From contig NZ_RZHF01000004.1 in assembly GCF_003990185.1 (NCBI RefSeq), forward strand, positions 618,189-682,188: DNA of 64,000 nt, written 5' to 3'. Shown here one piece after another: positions 38,293 through 47,478 of the stretch. The stretch's first letter is position 1. The number at the start of each line of letters is the position of its first letter. The position numbers and the translations under genes are program-made. The notes beneath the pieces are model-generated. The model had not been told where the DNA came from and did no database searches. It saw nothing but the letters and a program-made list of their open reading frames with translations. Origin of the DNA: Vreelandella nanhaiensis (GTDB lineage: Bacteria > Pseudomonadota > Gammaproteobacteria > Pseudomonadales > Halomonadaceae).

Positions 38293-38322
38293 TTGACACG
38301 CCACCCCCCTAACTTCTACAAA
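38293..38322 (+). promoter_or_regulatory. Sigma-70-type promoter before the CorC-like gene
   Basis: TTGACA (38293-38298) and TACAAA (38317-38322) are separated by 18 bases. The start would fall near 38330, so translation must begin at TTG 38356, after AAGGAA (38342-38347), and not at ATG 38284. Confidence 0.6.
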
Positions 38323-38355
38323 TCGAGCTTGATACGGCATAAAGGAATTTTCGAC

Positions 38356-39633
38356 TTGAGCGATGACTTCCCTCTGGGATTACTGTTTGGCCTGCTGGGC
38401 TTACTGGTACTACTGTCTGCCTTCTTCTCCAGCTCTGAAACCGGCATGATGTCGATCAACCGCTACCGCCTGAGCCATCAGGCCAACAGCGGTGACCGGC
38501 GCGCCAAACGGGTCATGCGCCTATTGACGCGGCCGGACCGCCTGATCGGCGTTATCCTGATTGGCAATAACTTCGTCAATAATCTGGCCGCCTCGATTGC
38601 CACCATTATTGCCATTCACTTTTTCGGTGAAGTATCAGGGCCGGCTATCTCGACCGCTCTTTTGACCATCACCATTTTGATTTTTGCCGAAGTCACGCCC
38701 AAGACCTACGCGGCGATTAAACCCGAGCGCATCGCTTACCCTACCTCCATGGCGCTGGAGCCGCTTTTAAAGCTACTCTATCCGCTGGTATGGTTGGTCA
38801 ACATGATCTCGAACGGCCTGCTCAGAATACTCGGCGTGAAAAGCGTGGAGAATGGTGGCGATAACCTGACCCGCGACGAGCTGCGCACTGTGGTACATGA
38901 GGCAGGCACGCTGATTCCCTACCGCCACCGGGCGATGCTGCTGTCGATTCTTGATCTTGAGAATGTCACGGTTAATGACATTATGGTACCTCGCCACGAG
39001 GTGCTGGGGATTGATCTGGACGATTCCCTTGAAGATATCCTGACCCAGATTCGCACCAGCCAGCATACGCGTTTGCCCGTTTATAAAGGCGATATCAACA
39101 ACATCATCGGCATGCTGCACCTGCGCAACGCCGCACGCTTTCTATCCCGCGCTGAAGTCACCAAGGCGGCCATCGTCCAGGAGGCTCGCGAACCCTACTT
39201 TATTCCCGAATCCACACCGCTACATACCCAGCTACTCAACTTTCAAAAGCAGAAGCGGCGTATCGGTATCGTTGTCGATGAGTATGGCGATGTCGAAGGG
39301 CTCGTAACACTTGAGGATATTCTGGAAGAGATTGTGGGCGAGTTCACCACGGATGTATCCGAAGATGATGAGATTCATCAGCAGGATGACGGCAGCCATG
39401 TCATCGAAGGTACGGCCAATATCCGTGAGATCAACAAGATGCTCAGCTGGCACCTACCTACCGATGGGCCAAAAACGCTGAACGGGCTGATTCTTGAACA
39501 TCTCGAAGCCTTTCCTGACGGCCCTGCCTGTCTGCAGATCGGCAATACGCGCATGGAAATTCTCGAGATCCGCGAAAACCTGATTACTTCCGCCCGCTGT
39601 TGGCAAAAGATTCGCCTGCCTCGACGCGTTTAA
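38356..39633 (+). CDS. CNNM/CorC-HlyC family transporter
   Basis: Membrane protein of the CNNM (DUF21)-CBS-CorC family, linked to magnesium or cobalt efflux. The 425-residue protein has a DUF21 domain with three to four helices (about 5-170, with SSSETGMMSINRYRLSHQA and LIGNNFVNNLAASIATI), two CBS domains (about 195-320) and a CorC_HlyC domain (about 330-420, LDGLVTLEDILEEIVGE-like and GTANIREINKML). TTG 38356 is used because of the promoter and ribosome site described separately. The ion moved is unknown. Its stop directly abuts the convergent acyltransferase stop. Confidence 0.9.
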   Translation: MSDDFPLGLLFGLLGLLVLLSAFFSSSETGMMSINRYRLSHQANSGDRRAKRVMRLLTRPDRLIGVILIGNNFVNNLAASIATIIAIHFFGEVSGPAISTALLTITILIFAEVTPKTYAAIKPERIAYPTSMALEPLLKLLYPLVWLVNMISNGLLRILGVKSVENGGDNLTRDELRTVVHEAGTLIPYRHRAMLLSILDLENVTVNDIMVPRHEVLGIDLDDSLEDILTQIRTSQHTRLPVYKGDINNIIGMLHLRNAARFLSRAEVTKAAIVQEAREPYFIPESTPLHTQLLNFQKQKRRIGIVVDEYGDVEGLVTLEDILEEIVGEFTTDVSEDDEIHQQDDGSHVIEGTANIREINKMLSWHLPTDGPKTLNGLILEHLEAFPDGPACLQIGNTRMEILEIRENLITSARCWQKIRLPRRV

Positions 39634-40302
39634 TCAGGCTGATGGGTGGCCGATATCGTTATCGGCTGCCGCCTTCAACATCCGTACCTGGCTTTCCAGA
39701 TAGCTGCGTAACGCCACCCCGTCCAAGTCCTGCATATCGATAGCGGGACCGAAGTGCAGACTGACCGGTGCCCGAAAGCGGCTTGGCCATTTCTTTAGCG
39801 CCTTGCCACCGTAGTGGGAGGTCCAAGACCCCCAGAGCCCCGCCAGCCCGGCCGGGATAACCGGTACATCATCCCGCGCTAAAATAGTTTCCAGGCCGCG
39901 TCGGAACGTATGAATTTCACCATTTGGGGTCAGTCGCCCTTCGGGGAACACCATGACCACCTCACCGTGCTGAAGCGCTCGACTGATGTCATCCAGCGTG
40001 CGGCGTAGGGCGCCAGGGCTGCGGCGTTCGGATTCGATAGGAATTGCGCCGACCAGCTGAAACCACCACTTGAGACCCGGCGAATCAAAAATAGGTTGAT
40101 CCATTACAAACCGCAAAGGACGTGGGCTGGCGCCGCCCAGCACCAATGCATCCATAAAGCTGACATGGTTACATACTACTAATGCCGCACCCTGCCTAGG
40201 AATATGGTGGCGACCGTGGATGCGCAAGCGATAGCACAGCCGCATGGCCAGGTAAATCAGGCCCCGCAGCACATGGCGAATCCCTTTCAACCACCATCTC
40301 AC
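39634..40302 (-). CDS. 1-acyl-sn-glycerol-3-phosphate acyltransferase (PlsC-like)
   Basis: Membrane-linked acyltransferase of phospholipid synthesis. The 222-residue protein has a membrane-near N-terminus, the catalytic NHVSFMD (HX4D) near residue 46, a FPEGRLTPNGEIHTFRRG block (motif III), and VIPAGLAG (motif IV). The specificity may be for lysophosphatidic acid or another lysolipid. ATG 40302 overlaps the TetR stop by four bases, so the pair is a coupled unit and the regulator may control this gene (inference). Confidence 0.88.
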   Translation of the reverse strand: MRWWLKGIRHVLRGLIYLAMRLCYRLRIHGRHHIPRQGAALVVCNHVSFMDALVLGGASPRPLRFVMDQPIFDSPGLKWWFQLVGAIPIESERRSPGALRRTLDDISRALQHGEVVMVFPEGRLTPNGEIHTFRRGLETILARDDVPVIPAGLAGLWGSWTSHYGGKALKKWPSRFRAPVSLHFGPAIDMQDLDGVALRSYLESQVRMLKAAADNDIGHPSA

Positions 40303-40913
40303 GTTGCAAGCCCCCGGTGCCGAAGGCCCGCCAGCACCGTGCTTACCAATTGATCCAAAAGCTCATCCACTTTTAGTTGCTGTCCTTGCCAGTAGCCCAG
40401 GCGTTCGTTCAAGCCTAGCTGCACAAGCCCATGAACACTACCCCACAGCGTACGCCCGAGCCTGCGCGCCTCCAGATCATCCAGGCTTGGCTGATACTCT
40501 TTAAGCGATGTTTCCACTTGGGTAAACAGCGCCTCGATCAAGTCACTTTGACGCTGATCGAGCTCACCTTCCTGGGCCAAGGGGTAATCAAATAGAAGCT
40601 GCCAGCGGTAACAGTCCTGCTCAGCAAAATGCCAATACGCATGTGCCAGCGAACGCAGCCAAGGCTCTGGAGCGTCCTCGGCAAGCGATGTGATGGTATG
40701 CTGCAAACCGGCCAACGTTTCGACATTGACGTGCTGCAACAAGTTATTAAAGCTGCCATAAAGTTTCAGCAGCGTGCTGGGCGCACAGCCGACCTCTCTA
40801 GCCAGGGCGCGCAGTGATAAACCATGGACTGGCTGCTTGGCCAGCCAGTCATCACAAGCGCGCATGACCTGGGCATGGAGGGCATCGGGCGCATGCTGTC
40901 TAGGACGAGCCAT
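40299..40913 (-). CDS. TetR-family regulator of the acyltransferase unit
   Basis: DNA-binding repressor-type protein, 204 residues. The helix-turn-helix is SLRALAREVGCAPSTLLKLYGS (about 33-54), followed by a helical C-terminal region with the WHG-like LYQLVQLG-type segment VHGLVQLGLNERLGYW (TetR_C_33 style). The ligand is unknown. The palindrome at 40999-41017 is a likely operator. It is followed by the coupled acyltransferase gene. Confidence 0.85.
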   Translation of the reverse strand: MARPRQHAPDALHAQVMRACDDWLAKQPVHGLSLRALAREVGCAPSTLLKLYGSFNNLLQHVNVETLAGLQHTITSLAEDAPEPWLRSLAHAYWHFAEQDCYRWQLLFDYPLAQEGELDQRQSDLIEALFTQVETSLKEYQPSLDDLEARRLGRTLWGSVHGLVQLGLNERLGYWQGQQLKVDELLDQLVSTVLAGLRHRGLAT

Positions 40914-40998
40914 GGCGATCTCTTCAGGTCAACGGCAAACAGGAAAGATTGCCCCACCGCGCTTTAGCGGGAGCAAGGGGTAATATAGGATACCTTAC

Positions 40999-41017
40999 AT
41001 CGAACACTGTTTTCGAT
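40999..41017. promoter_or_regulatory. Candidate TetR operator
   Basis: ATCGAA-N7-TTCGAT is a perfect 6-bp-arm dyad in the divergent space between the TetR gene and the SRAP-like gene, 86 bases from the TetR start. It could regulate either side. Confidence 0.45.
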
Positions 41018-41102
41018 ACTAAAGCACCACATTTCGTGCATTATTGTGCGCCTTTCTTTCTCTCGTGACATGATTGTGCCGATTTTGCTGAAGGAGACAG
41101 GC

Positions 41103-41789
41103 ATGACGGGACGCCTACATGTGCAAAACCTATCGCTTAAGCGTCTTATGCCCTCGCTCAAGGTTCAATCGCCGCCGGTCGAATCGCCCAATCTGGCACC
41201 TCGCCAGCCGGTATCGGCTATCCGTCTGGCGCAGGGCAGTTATCAGCTTGAATCGCTTTTTTGGGGGCTGACGCCACCGTGGCTTAATGTGCTGGATCAT
41301 GCGCCCCACTGTGCAAGAGCCGAAACGCTCGGCTCTAAGGCCATGTTCCATGAAGCCTTTCAGGCCAGGCGCTGCGTGATACCGGTTAGCGGCTTTTATA
41401 TCTGGAAGGTAATGCCGCGCAGCAAGCAGCCTTACCTGGTGACTCACGTGAGCCGCGCGCCTTTATTGCTCGGGGCGTTATGGTGCCGCTACCACACCAC
41501 ACTCACTGCGTTTACCGACTCGACCGCGCTGATTAGTGTGTCGGCCAACGCCTGCCTTGCCCCGCTTACCGACCGACTGCCGGTCGTGATTCCTCAGCAC
41601 GCCCTGGCGACATGGCTTGATCCGGACAGCCCGATTGAGGATGTCAATGCTCTGTTAATGCCTGCCCCGCTGGAACTGTTAGGCGCTTTCCCGGTATCTA
41701 AGCATGTCAATAACCCTGCCTACCAGTCAGCCGCTTGCGCCCACCCTGTCGGGCCAATGTTGCAATGGACCACTTCACAGGAGCCATGA
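41103..41789 (+). CDS. Degenerate SRAP-family (YedK/HMCES-like) protein
   Basis: The fold is that of the SOS response-associated peptidase family, which normally crosslinks abasic sites through Cys2. The 228-residue protein has FWGLTPPWLN, ARAETLGSKAMFHEAFQARRCVIP and DRLPVVIP, plain family landmarks. Yet all four catalytic positions are replaced: Cys2 by Thr (MTGRL for MCGRF), Asn75 by Cys70, Glu105 by Ile100 (GFYIW for GFYEW) and His160 by Thr156. Start ATG 41103 is supported by AAGGAGA; the extension to 41046 does not help. It overlaps the M16 protease start as ATGA. It must be inactive as a protease or crosslinker; a DNA-binding role is conceivable. Confidence 0.85.
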   Translation: MTGRLHVQNLSLKRLMPSLKVQSPPVESPNLAPRQPVSAIRLAQGSYQLESLFWGLTPPWLNVLDHAPHCARAETLGSKAMFHEAFQARRCVIPVSGFYIWKVMPRSKQPYLVTHVSRAPLLLGALWCRYHTTLTAFTDSTALISVSANACLAPLTDRLPVVIPQHALATWLDPDSPIEDVNALLMPAPLELLGAFPVSKHVNNPAYQSAACAHPVGPMLQWTTSQEP

Positions 41790-44641
41790 TGTTACAACCC
41801 AAGAGTGTCATTTCTGAACACGCTTTTTATCCGCCCCTGGCCATAGCCGCGACCCTTAGTGCCTTCTGGCTCTCCCCCAGTGCCCTGGCGGCAAGTAACG
41901 ACCCGGTAGAGGAAGTAGTGACACCGATCGCTAGTCCGTTTGATAGCCGCGACTACCGGGTACTGACACTTGAAAACGGCCTACAGGCACTGCTGGTCAG
42001 TGACCCTGAAGCCGACAAGGCGGCCGCCTCGATGAACGTGCGCGTAGGCAGCGCCCAAGACCCTGACGACCTGCAAGGGCTGGCTCATTTTCTTGAACAT
42101 ATGCTGTTTCTGGGCACCGAACCCTACCCGGCCTCGGATGCCTATCAGCGTTATATTTCCGACCATGCGGGTTCGCACAACGCCTTCACGGCCCAGCAGG
42201 ATACCAACTACTTTTTTGATATAGAGCCTTCCGCTCTGCCCGGCGCGCTTGAACGGTTTAGCGAATTTTTCCTTTCGCCGCTGTTTAATGCCGACCAACT
42301 GGAGAGCGAGCGCAATATCGTTCACTCCGAGTACATGGCGCGCATTCGCGATGAGTCCCGACGTGAAAACGACGTTCTTAATCAACTACTTAATCCTGAC
42401 AATACCACTACCGGCTTTGCCGTAGGCAGCCGCGAGACGCTCGCCAATCCGCCGGAAGGCGAGGCAACACTACGCGAGCGAGTTATCGATTTTTATCATG
42501 ACCACTACGATGCCAACGTGATGAACCTGGCTATTGTCGCCCCCCAACCCCTAGATACGCTGGAAGGGTGGGTGGTTGAAAACTTTGCCGATATTCCTGA
42601 CAACGGTCTGGATGTCCCCACGATTGATGCACCGCTGGTCGATACTGCTACGCTCCCCCGCTATATCGAACGTCAGTCGCTCCAGGACCGCCGCCAGCTG
42701 CGCTTCTACTTTCCTATCCCCGACCCGACCGACGAGTACCGCACCAAACCTACCCAACTGATTTCACATCTTCTGGGCGATGAAGGGAATGGTAGCCTGC
42801 TGGCCGTACTGCGTGATGCTGGCCTGGCCGATGGCCTTTCAGCAGGTGTGGGACGCAGCGACGGTAACGATGCTCTATTTACCGTATCTATTAGCCTGAC
42901 ACCGGCTGGCGCCGAGCGGCTGGACGATATTCAGGCCACACTGTTTGCCGCCATTGAGCAGATTCGCACCCAGGGCCTGGAGGACTGGCGCTATGACGAG
43001 CAGCGCGATCTTAACGAGCAGGCCTTTCGCTTTCAGCAGCACGGCGCGCCCCAACAGGAAGCTACCCGTCTTTCCATGAATCTGTCGCGCTACCCGGTGG
43101 AAGACGTGCAGTATGCCGCGTATCGAATGAATGCCCCGGATACCGAGCGCCAGCAGGTTTATCTGGATGCCCTGACTCCTGACAACATGCTGCGCTTCTA
43201 CTCCGCGCCGGATATTGAAAGCGAGGCGATTTCCCCTTGGTTCAACACCCAATGGCGCGAGCAGCCCCCAGCACAGGCTGGAAAGGCACTTGGCGGCCTT
43301 ACCCTACCCGAGCCCAACCCGTTTATCGCCAGCGACCTGACGCTGTTGGAAGGCCAGGATGAGCGCCCGAGCCAGCTGATCGACACACCCTCGTTTAACG
43401 TCTGGCATATGCAGGATTCGCGCTTTAACACCCCAAGCGTTGAGTGGCGCCTGAGCTTGCAGTACCCCGATGCCAGCTACTCCGCCGAAGAAGTGGTGCT
43501 TACCCGATTGTTGGCGGGCTGGCTCAACGACAGCCTGAACGCATCGCTTTACCCCGCGTGGCTGGCTGGGCAATCGTTTAGTGCCTATCCGCACGCACGT
43601 GGCGTGACACTGTCGTTTTCAGGTTGGCGCGATGGACAGACGCCGCTGATTGAGCAGGCGCTAGATCAGCTCAAAACAGCGGATATCAGTGAGCGCGCCT
43701 TTGAGCGCGTGCGCTACCAGTTGCAGCGGGAGTGGCGCAATGCGCCGCAATCATCGCTTTCAGGTCAGGCAAGCCGCACGCTGGGTGAAGCACTGCTGAC
43801 ACCGCAATGGTCAACCACCGAACTTCTGGCAGCGAGCCAGCGCATGGAGCGTCATCATCTGGAAGACTTCCGTAAACGTTTCTTGAGCGGGCTTTACGCC
43901 GATGCCATGGCCGTGGGCAACCTGGATGCCGACCTGGCCCGCGAGCAGGCTGATATCATGCGCAACAAGCTGCGCCCACGTCTGACGCGTGCAGACATTC
44001 CCGAACTGACGCCGCTTGCCATCGGTGACATGCCAAATGTTCTTAACCCGCAAAGCACTCGTGAGGAGTCGCTGGTGCTGCGCTATCTGCAGGGGCGCGA
44101 CCAAACCGCCAAGGAACAGGCGGTGATCAATGTCATCGCCCAGTGGCTGGAAACGCCCTTCTACCAGAAGCTGCGCACCGAAGAGCAGCTGGGCTATATC
44201 GTCAATGCGGGCTACTCACCCATACTGGAGGCACCCGGCATCGCCCTGCTGGTTCAGTCGCCGGATGTAGAGAGTGACGAGATAGCCGAGCATATGGATG
44301 CGTTTCTGGAAAGCGCTGGCCAAGAACTTGGCCAGCTGGACGATGAAGCGCTGGCCCCTTACCGCCAGGCCGTTCACGACCGCCTGCGCCAGCGCGACAC
44401 CAGCCTGGCGGGCATGGCAAACCGCTACTGGCAGGCCACCGCGCTTTCTGACATCCGCTTCGACCGTCGGGAAATGCTTGCCAATCTGGCGCTAGAGGTC
44501 AGCGTGGCAGATATTCAGGCGGCATGGCCTGCACTGCAGAGCCACCAGCTTGACGTACGCTATAACCCAGGAGACACGCCAAGCAACGTGGCTCCCTACC
44601 GCGAAGCGCTTACCCCGCTAGCTAAAACAGCCAATCCGTAA
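41786..44641 (+). CDS. M16 metallopeptidase, pitrilysin (protease III) type
   Basis: Large zinc protease, probably periplasmic. The 951-residue precursor has an N-terminal hydrophobic signal (about 15-36, IAATLSAFWLSPSALA), an active M16 domain with the inverted motif HFLEH (101-105) and the third ligand Glu in ESERNIVHSEY, and three further M16-like domains lacking HxxEH, as in pitrilysin. ATG 41786 overlaps the SRAP stop; ATG 41789 has better spacing to AGGAG. Substrates are usually small peptides. Coupling to an SRAP-like gene is unexpected. Confidence 0.9.
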   Translation: MMLQPKSVISEHAFYPPLAIAATLSAFWLSPSALAASNDPVEEVVTPIASPFDSRDYRVLTLENGLQALLVSDPEADKAAASMNVRVGSAQDPDDLQGLAHFLEHMLFLGTEPYPASDAYQRYISDHAGSHNAFTAQQDTNYFFDIEPSALPGALERFSEFFLSPLFNADQLESERNIVHSEYMARIRDESRRENDVLNQLLNPDNTTTGFAVGSRETLANPPEGEATLRERVIDFYHDHYDANVMNLAIVAPQPLDTLEGWVVENFADIPDNGLDVPTIDAPLVDTATLPRYIERQSLQDRRQLRFYFPIPDPTDEYRTKPTQLISHLLGDEGNGSLLAVLRDAGLADGLSAGVGRSDGNDALFTVSISLTPAGAERLDDIQATLFAAIEQIRTQGLEDWRYDEQRDLNEQAFRFQQHGAPQQEATRLSMNLSRYPVEDVQYAAYRMNAPDTERQQVYLDALTPDNMLRFYSAPDIESEAISPWFNTQWREQPPAQAGKALGGLTLPEPNPFIASDLTLLEGQDERPSQLIDTPSFNVWHMQDSRFNTPSVEWRLSLQYPDASYSAEEVVLTRLLAGWLNDSLNASLYPAWLAGQSFSAYPHARGVTLSFSGWRDGQTPLIEQALDQLKTADISERAFERVRYQLQREWRNAPQSSLSGQASRTLGEALLTPQWSTTELLAASQRMERHHLEDFRKRFLSGLYADAMAVGNLDADLAREQADIMRNKLRPRLTRADIPELTPLAIGDMPNVLNPQSTREESLVLRYLQGRDQTAKEQAVINVIAQWLETPFYQKLRTEEQLGYIVNAGYSPILEAPGIALLVQSPDVESDEIAEHMDAFLESAGQELGQLDDEALAPYRQAVHDRLRQRDTSLAGMANRYWQATALSDIRFDRREMLANLALEVSVADIQAAWPALQSHQLDVRYNPGDTPSNVAPYREALTPLAKTANP

Positions 44642-44656
44642 GCGGCTACCGTCCGC

Positions 44657-46150
44657 TCAGGCATCAAATGCCTGGGCGGGCATCATGGCTTCAACAAACA
44701 TCACTAGCTCTTCCAGAATCTGCCGCTCGCGGTCGCTTAGCATTTGCTGGTTATAGCGCTCAATCTCTCGGGCAAACGCCTTGAGCGTAAAGCCGGAAAG
44801 CGCCGGGTCATTGATCCTCATCCAGCGAAACGCCTCCCACTGCTCACGCTCTTCCCCTTCCAGGGTATCGGGGTAGCTGCGTGCCCGATAGCGGAACAGC
44901 ATCTCTTCCAAACGCACATCCTGAAAGGCAAACCGCTGCCCCACCAAGTCCCAGGGGTCCATTTCGCGCACGCGATCCATCTGTTGTCGGTCCGCGGCCG
45001 AAAAGAAGCTGCCGCTATAGAGCATCAGATCAGGATCCTGTGGGCTCTCTTCAAAGCCGACCTTAAAGACCTCAGCCACTTTGGCCGCCACACCGCTTGC
45101 GTCGCGCAGAGTTTTCCAGTGCTGGCGGCAGGTAACGATATCCAACCCCAGGCGCTCGACTATCGCGCCGTACTCCCCTTTTTGCGGGCCATCGATATCC
45201 TTGAGCACGCTGGCGGGAAAAATAACCGGGCAACGGTTGATGTGAATCACCTTCAGCGGAACGCGCACTTCCCCCTCAGCCAGATCCTGCTGACTGACAA
45301 ACACACGTTCGCGTATCTCCTCGGCCGTTAGCGTCAACAGGTCGTCGGGGGCAACGCTTAGATCGTAAACGATCACGCCGTTAGGGTTGGTAGGATGCTC
45401 AGCCAAGGGCATTACCAGGGCACTACAGCCGCGGCTGGCCGGGTAGCGACGTGAGATATGCAAAAGCGGCTTGGCATTCGGCAAATCCAGCTGCTGGGCC
45501 ACGGCGCGCTTGCCGCGCAGGCCTAACAGGTAATCAAACAGTTTGGGGTTGCGTGCCTTTAAAAGCCGAGCCAGGGCAATAGTTGCCCGTACATCAGCGA
45601 CCGCATCATGAGCACCCTCGTGCTCGATGCCATTGGCTTTGGTCAAATGCTCAAGCTTGAAACTCGGGGCGCCGTCTTCTCTGAGCGGCCACTCGATACC
45701 GTCGGGACGCAGGGCATAAAACGCCCGCACCACATCGATCAAGTCCCAGCGGGAGTTGCCGTTTTGCCATTCGCGGGCGTAGGGGTCCAGCAGGTTACGG
45801 TAAAACAGGTGGCGAGAGACTTCGTCATCAAAACGCAGGCTGTTATAACCTGCCACACAAGTGCCGGGCTCACTCATATAACGCTGCACTTCGCTTGCGA
45901 ACTGCGCTTCCGGCAGGCCATGACGCTGGGCTTTTTGCGGCGTGATACCGGTAATCAGGCAGGCGGCAGGATGCGGCAGATAGTCATCTGCCGGCTTGCA
46001 GTAAAGCTCAATGGGCTCACCGATCTCGTTTAGATCTGCATCAGTTCGCAAAGCGGCAAATTGAGCAGGCCGATCCCGGCGCGGATCGGCCCCGAACGTT
46101 TCGTAATCGTGCCATAAGAAACTGGCTGGGGCGGCATTGGATGGCGCCAT
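44657..46150 (-). CDS. sbcB: Exodeoxyribonuclease I (SbcB)
   Basis: 3'-5' single-strand DNA exonuclease in recombination and mismatch repair. The 497-residue protein starts with the DEDDh motif FLWHDYETFGADPRRDRPAQFAALRTD, then SLRFDDEVSRHLFYRN, HDAVADVRATIALARLL, and C-terminal SH3-like and helical domains (about 205-480). ATG 46150 with GGAG is preferred over TTG 46156. It is convergent with the M16 gene, 15 bases apart. Confidence 0.95.
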   Translation of the reverse strand: MAPSNAAPASFLWHDYETFGADPRRDRPAQFAALRTDADLNEIGEPIELYCKPADDYLPHPAACLITGITPQKAQRHGLPEAQFASEVQRYMSEPGTCVAGYNSLRFDDEVSRHLFYRNLLDPYAREWQNGNSRWDLIDVVRAFYALRPDGIEWPLREDGAPSFKLEHLTKANGIEHEGAHDAVADVRATIALARLLKARNPKLFDYLLGLRGKRAVAQQLDLPNAKPLLHISRRYPASRGCSALVMPLAEHPTNPNGVIVYDLSVAPDDLLTLTAEEIRERVFVSQQDLAEGEVRVPLKVIHINRCPVIFPASVLKDIDGPQKGEYGAIVERLGLDIVTCRQHWKTLRDASGVAAKVAEVFKVGFEESPQDPDLMLYSGSFFSAADRQQMDRVREMDPWDLVGQRFAFQDVRLEEMLFRYRARSYPDTLEGEEREQWEAFRWMRINDPALSGFTLKAFAREIERYNQQMLSDRERQILEELVMFVEAMMPAQAFDA

Positions 46151-46261
46151 GAACAAGCACTCCGCAGGACAGCAAAAACACCAAGCCTAGCACACCCGGG
46201 GCCTATCCCGCCGCTACCTGTCTGGCGCTGCCTGTTGCCACACCTCGGTGTGACTGTGTGA

Positions 46262-46513
46262 TTAGCTTTTCGGCAGCGTCACGTTCAGCTCAAGCACCGA
46301 GCAGTTATCTTCACTGTCCAGCGATATCTGGATAGCGTTGTCGTCAACATGCACATAACGACGAATGACTTCTAAAAGTTCGCGCTCAAGCAGCGGCATG
46401 TAGTCAGGTTGTCCACGCTGACTGCGCTGATGCGCCACGATGATTTGCAACCGTTCTTTGGCCACCGAGGCGGATTTCTTGCGCTCACGCTTCAAGAACT
46501 CCAGTAGTTTCAT
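46262..46513 (-). CDS. minE: Cell division topological specificity factor MinE
   Basis: Stimulates MinD ATPase and makes MinCD oscillate. The 83-residue protein has [37 protein letters not shown] start, with the anti-MinCD helix and membrane-targeting residues at the N-terminus, and a dimer domain with [20 protein letters not shown] 46513 overlaps the minD stop by four bases. Confidence 0.96.
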   Translation of the reverse strand: MKLLEFLKRERKKSASVAKERLQIIVAHQRSQRGQPDYMPLLERELLEVIRRYVHVDDNAIQISLDSEDNCSVLELNVTLPKS

Positions 46514-47328
46514 CGACGGCTACCTCCAAACATGCGGCTTAGCAGACCTTTGCGCTGCACTTCATGAAAACGCAGCGGGAGCTCCTCACCCAACAGACGC
46601 GATACCGTGTCACTATAGGCTTGACCCGCATCACTGGATGCATCATGAGTTACCGGCACCCCTTGGTTGGATGCGCGCAGCACCGCTTCAGATTCAGGAA
46701 TCAGGCCCAGCAGGTGGACGGAGAGAATTTCCCGAATGTCTTCAAGGGTCAGCATATCGCCTGTGGTCACTCGCTCAGGATTATAGCGGGTAATCAACAG
46801 GTGCTCTTTGATCGGATCGCCGCCCCGCTCAGCACGCTGAGTTTTTGACGCCAAAAGCCCCAAAATACGGTCAGAGTCGCGCACCGATGAGACTTCAGGG
46901 TTGGTAACGACAATCGCTTCGTCGGCAAAGTACATAGCAAGCTGGGCGCCACGCTCAATACCGGCGGGTGAATCACAGATAATAAAGTCAAAATCCTCTT
47001 TGAGTTTTTCCAGAATTTCCGCCACCCCTTCCTGGGTCAGCGCATCTTTATCCCGGGTTTGTGATGCTGGCAGTATAAAAAGATTTTCCACGCGCTTGTC
47101 GCGGATCAGTGCCTGATTAAGACCTGCCTCGCCCTGAATCACGTTAACCAAGTCATACACCACCCGGCGCTCGCATCCCATGATCAAATCAAGGTTACGA
47201 AGGCCTACATCGAAATCGATAACTACGGTTTTTTTCCCACGCAGCGCAAGTCCGGTTGAAATCGCAGCAGCGCTAGTGGTTTTACCGACCCCCCCTTTAC
47301 CTGAGGTCACAACTATAATTCTAGCCAA
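46510..47328 (-). CDS. minD: Septum site-determining ATPase MinD
   Basis: Membrane-cycling ATPase that recruits MinC. The 272-residue protein has the deviant Walker [19 protein letters not shown] near the start, [25 protein letters not shown], and a C-terminal amphipathic helix ([11 protein letters not shown]). The start codon is TTG 47328, with AAGGAAG six bases upstream. It is cotranscribed with minE; minC lies 150 bases upstream and appears to end separately. Confidence 0.96.
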   Translation of the reverse strand: MARIIVVTSGKGGVGKTTSAAAISTGLALRGKKTVVIDFDVGLRNLDLIMGCERRVVYDLVNVIQGEAGLNQALIRDKRVENLFILPASQTRDKDALTQEGVAEILEKLKEDFDFIICDSPAGIERGAQLAMYFADEAIVVTNPEVSSVRDSDRILGLLASKTQRAERGGDPIKEHLLITRYNPERVTTGDMLTLEDIREILSVHLLGLIPESEAVLRASNQGVPVTHDASSDAGQAYSDTVSRLLGEELPLRFHEVQRKGLLSRMFGGSRR

Positions 47329-47400
47329 GATTCACTTCCTTCTTGAAATCGCTCATCGCGAGCGCAGGACGCTGAACGAATAACGGGAACGTCAATGTTA

Positions 47401-47430
47401 TAAATATGCTCTACTGTAGCGGATAGACAA
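47401..47430 (-). promoter_or_regulatory. Candidate minDE promoter
   Basis: On the minus strand TTGTCT (47430-47425) and TATTTA (47406-47401) are 18 bases apart, in the 150-base spacer between minC and minD. This would give minDE its own promoter besides read-through from minC. Confidence 0.4.
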
Positions 47431-47478
47431 CGCAGCGTCGCTAAGCATTAAGCATGGATGCACGCTGGGCTTGCGTCA

